DNA from: Rubrivivax sp.
Lineage (GTDB): Bacteria; Pseudomonadota; Gammaproteobacteria; Burkholderiales; Burkholderiaceae_C
Length of the DNA stretch: 33,911 bases
NCBI GenBank assembly: GCA_016789865.1
Contig: JAEUPC010000074.1
Coordinates: 1 to 33,911 of the forward strand
Direction of reading: 5' to 3'
Part shown: piece by piece, positions 31,386 to 33,911 of the stretch
How positions within the stretch are numbered: the first letter of the stretch is position 1
How the letters are laid out: each line of letters starts with the position of its first letter
Made by a program: the position numbers and the translations under genes
Notes under the pieces: model-generated
The model's database searches: none
The model's input: the letters and a program-made list of their open reading frames with translations, nothing else
What the model was told of the DNA's origin: nothing

Positions 31386-33365
31386 CTACTCGCCGAGTCC
31401 CATCTGGATGTAGCCCGTCGGGCAGACATCCTTGCAGATGTGGCAACCGATGCACTTGTCGTAATCGGTGTCGACATAGCGGCCGGTCGTGCTCTGGCTC
31501 TTCTTGACCTTGAACACCGCCGTCTGCGGGCAGTAGACGACGCAGTTGTCGCACTCGAAGCACAGGCCGCAGCTCATGCAGCGCTTGGCCTCGGCCTGGG
31601 CCTGCGCTTCCAGCAGCGGCAGCATGCGTTCCTCGAAGTTGGCCAGCGCCTCTTCCTTGCTCAGCGTGACGATCTGGCGCTTCTGGCGCGCCACGAAGGG
31701 GAAGTGGCCGAGGAACAGCTCCTTGTGCGGGATGACGTAGCGGTCGGAGCGGTTGTCGAAGTTGTGCACGGCGCCGGCACTGGCATCGGTACCGCGCAGC
31801 GGCTCCTTGATGTCGGTGACCTTCAGGCCCTTCTCGACCATCTTGCGCATCAGGTCGAAACTGTGCACGTCGACCTTGGGCCGCTTGTCCTGCGCCTCGC
31901 CGGCGAGGTAGCGGTGAATGCCGTCGGCGGCGATGGCGCCGTGGCCGATGGCCGTGGTGAGCAGGTGCGGGCGGATCACGTCGCCACCGCAGAACAGATT
32001 GCTCTGCGCCTGCATCTGGCCGTTGACCTTGGCCTGCACCTGGTAGTTCTTGTCGGCGGCCACGGCGCCGCGGCCGTTGTCCAGCACTTCGAGGCCCGCG
32101 AAGTCCACCGCCTGGCCGATGGCCGAGACGATGAGGTCGGCCTCGATGTCCTCTTCGGTGCCCGGCACGTTCTTGATCTCGAGCTTGCCGCCGACGAACT
32201 TGGCCTCGCAGCGCACGACGCGCAGCGCGGTGGCGCGGCCGCTGGCGTCGCGCACCACCTTCACCGGCGCCATGCCGCCGCGGATGGCGATGCCCTCGGC
32301 CAGCGCGTGTTCGACCTCGTGCCTGCTGGCCTGCATCTTGTCGACCGCGAACACCGAGGTCAGCGTGACCTCGGCGCCATGGCGCTTGGAGATCAGCGCC
32401 GCGTCGTGCGCGGCGAAGCCGGTGATGGCGTGCTCGGGCCGGTCACTCTCGTGCACCGCGTCGATGTGGCCCAGGCGCCGCGCGACGGTGGCCACGTCGA
32501 TCGAGGTGTCGCCGCCGCCCACCACCACCACGCGCTTGCCCACGTGCTGCAGCCGCTCGTCATTGAAGGCCTTCAGGAACGCCGTGGCGGTGACGACGTT
32601 GGGCGCGTCGCTGCCTTCCACCGGCAGCGCGCGGCCGCTTTGCGCACCGAGGCCGAGGAACACCGCGTCGAACTCGGCGCGGATCTGCGCGAGCGTGATG
32701 TCGCGGCCGATGCGCGTGTTCATGCGCGTGGCCACGCCGAGGTCGAGGATGCGCTGGATCTCGGCGTCGAGCACCGGCCGCGGCGTGCGGAAGCCCGGGA
32801 TGCCATAGCGCATCATGCCGCCGAGTTCGGCGCGCTCGTCGAACAGCGTCACCTCGTGGCCCTTGCGCGCCAGCTGAAACGCGGCCGACAAGCCCGCCGG
32901 CCCGCCGCCGATGACGGCCACCTTCCTGCCGGTTTTCGCTTCGGGCTTCGGGAATCCGAGCTTGTTCTCTATCGCCCACTCGCCGAGGAAGTGCTCGACC
33001 GAGTTGATGCCGACGAAGTCTTCGACCTGGTTGCGGTTGCACCCGCTCTCGCACGGCGCCGGGCACACGCGGCCCATCACCGACGGGAACGGGTTGGCGC
33101 CGGCGAGGCGCCGCCACGCGTACTCCTGCCACTTCAGGCCCGCGGGCGGCTTCTCCATCCCGCGCACGATGTTGAGGTAGCCGCGGATGTCCTCGCCGGC
33201 CGGGCAGCTGCCCTGGCAGGGCGGCGTGGACTGGATGTAGGTCGGGCACTTGTGCGACCAGCTCGCCTGGAAGATCTGATCGCGCCAGTTGTCCCACTTC
33301 GCGTCGCCGTCGCGGTAGCGGCGGAACGTGAGCTTCTGCTCCTGCGGGCCTGGGGTCGTGGACAT
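31386..33365 (-). CDS. dsrL: DsrL, iron-sulfur flavoprotein NAD(P)H oxidoreductase
   Basis: A 659-residue protein resembling the small subunit of glutamate synthase. The N-terminal region has a [4Fe-4S] segment with CQGSCPAGEDIRG and later PCESGCNRNQVED. Two Rossmann motifs follow, VAVIGGGPAGLSAAF for FAD and VVVVGGGDTSIDVA for NAD(P). The C-terminus has two ferredoxin-like clusters, CMSCGLCFECDNCVVYC and CIGCHICKDVC. DsrL accepts electrons from DsrAB during sulfur oxidation and reduces NAD(P)+, and it is a marker of the oxidative rDsr pathway. The ATG at 33365 has GGAGA nine bases upstream; the gene follows dsrK by 40 bases. Its presence argues that the Dsr system here is oxidative. Confidence 0.96.
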   Translation of the reverse strand: MSTTPGPQEQKLTFRRYRDGDAKWDNWRDQIFQASWSHKCPTYIQSTPPCQGSCPAGEDIRGYLNIVRGMEKPPAGLKWQEYAWRRLAGANPFPSVMGRVCPAPCESGCNRNQVEDFVGINSVEHFLGEWAIENKLGFPKPEAKTGRKVAVIGGGPAGLSAAFQLARKGHEVTLFDERAELGGMMRYGIPGFRTPRPVLDAEIQRILDLGVATRMNTRIGRDITLAQIRAEFDAVFLGLGAQSGRALPVEGSDAPNVVTATAFLKAFNDERLQHVGKRVVVVGGGDTSIDVATVARRLGHIDAVHESDRPEHAITGFAAHDAALISKRHGAEVTLTSVFAVDKMQASRHEVEHALAEGIAIRGGMAPVKVVRDASGRATALRVVRCEAKFVGGKLEIKNVPGTEEDIEADLIVSAIGQAVDFAGLEVLDNGRGAVAADKNYQVQAKVNGQMQAQSNLFCGGDVIRPHLLTTAIGHGAIAADGIHRYLAGEAQDKRPKVDVHSFDLMRKMVEKGLKVTDIKEPLRGTDASAGAVHNFDNRSDRYVIPHKELFLGHFPFVARQKRQIVTLSKEEALANFEERMLPLLEAQAQAEAKRCMSCGLCFECDNCVVYCPQTAVFKVKKSQSTTGRYVDTDYDKCIGCHICKDVCPTGYIQMGLGE

Positions 33366-33405
33366 CGCCTGTTCTCCGTCGGGGTTTCCGGTGCCGTCGG
33401 CCGCC

Positions 33406-33911
33406 TCAGTGCGGCTCGCCCAGCCTGATTGCCGTGCTGACGAGCTGGTGGACGCCGCCGACCATGCCCATCTTGAATCCGTAGTACGGAAGGACCTTCG
33501 TGAACTGCGCCTTGCAGATCGCGCAGATCGTCGCCATGAAGTTGACGCCCCGCCCGTCGGCGACGCTTCGCAGCGCCTCCATGCGCGGCAGTGCGCCCTT
33601 GACGCGCAGGTCGAGGAGCTCGTCGGTCAGGAGGCCGCCGCCGCCGCCGCAGCAGAACGTCGCGTCGTGCGTCGTCCCCGGCGCCATCTCGACGTAGTGG
33701 TTGGCGACCGCGCGGATGATCGCGCGGGGGATCTCGAACTGGCCGCCCGGCATGTCGCCCATGCGCGAGGCGCGCGCCACGTTGCACGAGTCGTGGAACG
33801 TGACGACGCGGTGGTCGTTGGCCTCGCGATCGAGCTTGAGCGCGCCCCGCCCGTCGGCGACGCTTCGCAGCGCCTCCATGCGCGGCAGCGCGCCCTTGAC
33901 GCGCAGCTCGA
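33406..33911 (-). CDS. dsrK: DsrK, CCG-domain catalytic subunit of the Dsr membrane complex (5' part off the window)
   Basis: The last 168 codons of dsrK; the frame stays open to the window edge. The segment FHDSCNVARASRMGDMPGG, the CCG motif FCCGGGGGLLTDE and ICAICKAQFTKVLPYYG are the HdrD-like active-site region that in the DsrMKJOP complex is thought to handle the DsrC heterodisulfide. The first residues visible (ending SVADGRGALKLDRE) do not follow DsrK as I know it; they repeat residues found later in the same protein (GALPRMEALRSVADGRG), in frame and 99 codons apart. The part from KLDREANDH onward reads as normal DsrK. The outermost bases should be treated with caution. Confidence 0.9.
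   Translation of the reverse strand, partial: ELRVKGALPRMEALRSVADGRGALKLDREANDHRVVTFHDSCNVARASRMGDMPGGQFEIPRAIIRAVANHYVEMAPGTTHDATFCCGGGGGLLTDELLDLRVKGALPRMEALRSVADGRGVNFMATICAICKAQFTKVLPYYGFKMGMVGGVHQLVSTAIRLGEPH
33546..33911 (-). repeat. Direct repeat within dsrK: 33546-33614 and 33843-33911
   Basis: Two 69-base copies start 297 bases apart and differ at two positions only (33592 T against 33889 C; 33610 G against 33907 C). The second copy ends exactly at the window edge. Both copies are in the same frame of dsrK. Confidence 0.95.

Noticed and set aside
31212-33428. Plus-strand open frame of 738 codons opposite dsrL
   Set aside because: Shadow of dsrL, as shown by His/Ala/Arg-rich composition and no start signal.

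Overview
This GC-rich window reads as the chromosome of a sulfur-oxidising betaproteobacterium, probably in or near the Burkholderiales. That placement is inferred from gene content and codon bias, not from a marker gene. It packs together much of a pathway that oxidises stored or reduced sulfur to sulfate in the cytoplasm. It holds the 3' part of a reverse-type dsr operon, a complete sat-aprMBA operon for sulfite to APS to sulfate, and the first 57 codons of a probable sulfite dehydrogenase soeA.

Layout. (1) Bases 1-4100, minus strand: a MerB-like protein, a TusA-fold protein without the CPxP motif, a YeeE/YedE thiosulfate-type transporter, a true TusA, three small overlapping ORFs (two DsrE-like), then the start of soeA. 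This looks like a sulfur uptake and relay operon feeding sulfite oxidation. (2) Bases 4298-12612, plus strand: a pentahaem cytochrome c, a small secreted CxCxC protein, a membrane-anchored trihaem cytochrome, an outer-membrane porin, a large beta-propeller-like lipoprotein, a DUF169 protein, a small secreted protein and a YraQ/ArsP-type permease. The set resembles an envelope-spanning electron conduit, possibly akin to the Ext porin-cytochrome systems. It is the least familiar part of the window. A PAS histidine kinase and an NtrC-type sigma-54 activator follow (12713-15624), then a MazG-like hydrolase.

(3) Bases 16102-23061, minus strand: sat, a small metallophosphoesterase, aprM, aprB, aprA, a conserved-looking 116-aa protein, a SlyD-like isomerase, a 54-aa ORF and a rhodanese. 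A LysR gene is divergent from sat, with a dyad in the shared intergenic region. (4) Bases 24245-26256, plus strand: a NarX/NarL-like two-component pair that converges on the next block at a strong hairpin. (5) Bases 26347-33911, minus strand: dsrK (partial), dsrL, dsrJ, dsrO, dsrP, dsrN, a DsrC-family protein lacking both redox cysteines, and cobA/SUMT for sirohaem precursor synthesis.

How it fits together: TusA and DsrE-type carriers deliver sulfane sulfur. The Dsr proteins (dsrAB and dsrC presumably lie off the right edge) produce sulfite. AprMBA-Sat and SoeABC provide two routes from sulfite to sulfate. CobA and DsrN supply and amidate sirohaem for DsrAB. The right edge of dsrK contains a 69-base near-exact in-frame repeat of a downstream segment and may be an assembly artefact. 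No tRNA, rRNA, insertion sequence or CRISPR array was recognised. Starts were chosen by ribosome-binding sites, overlaps and family length; many are GTG or TTG.
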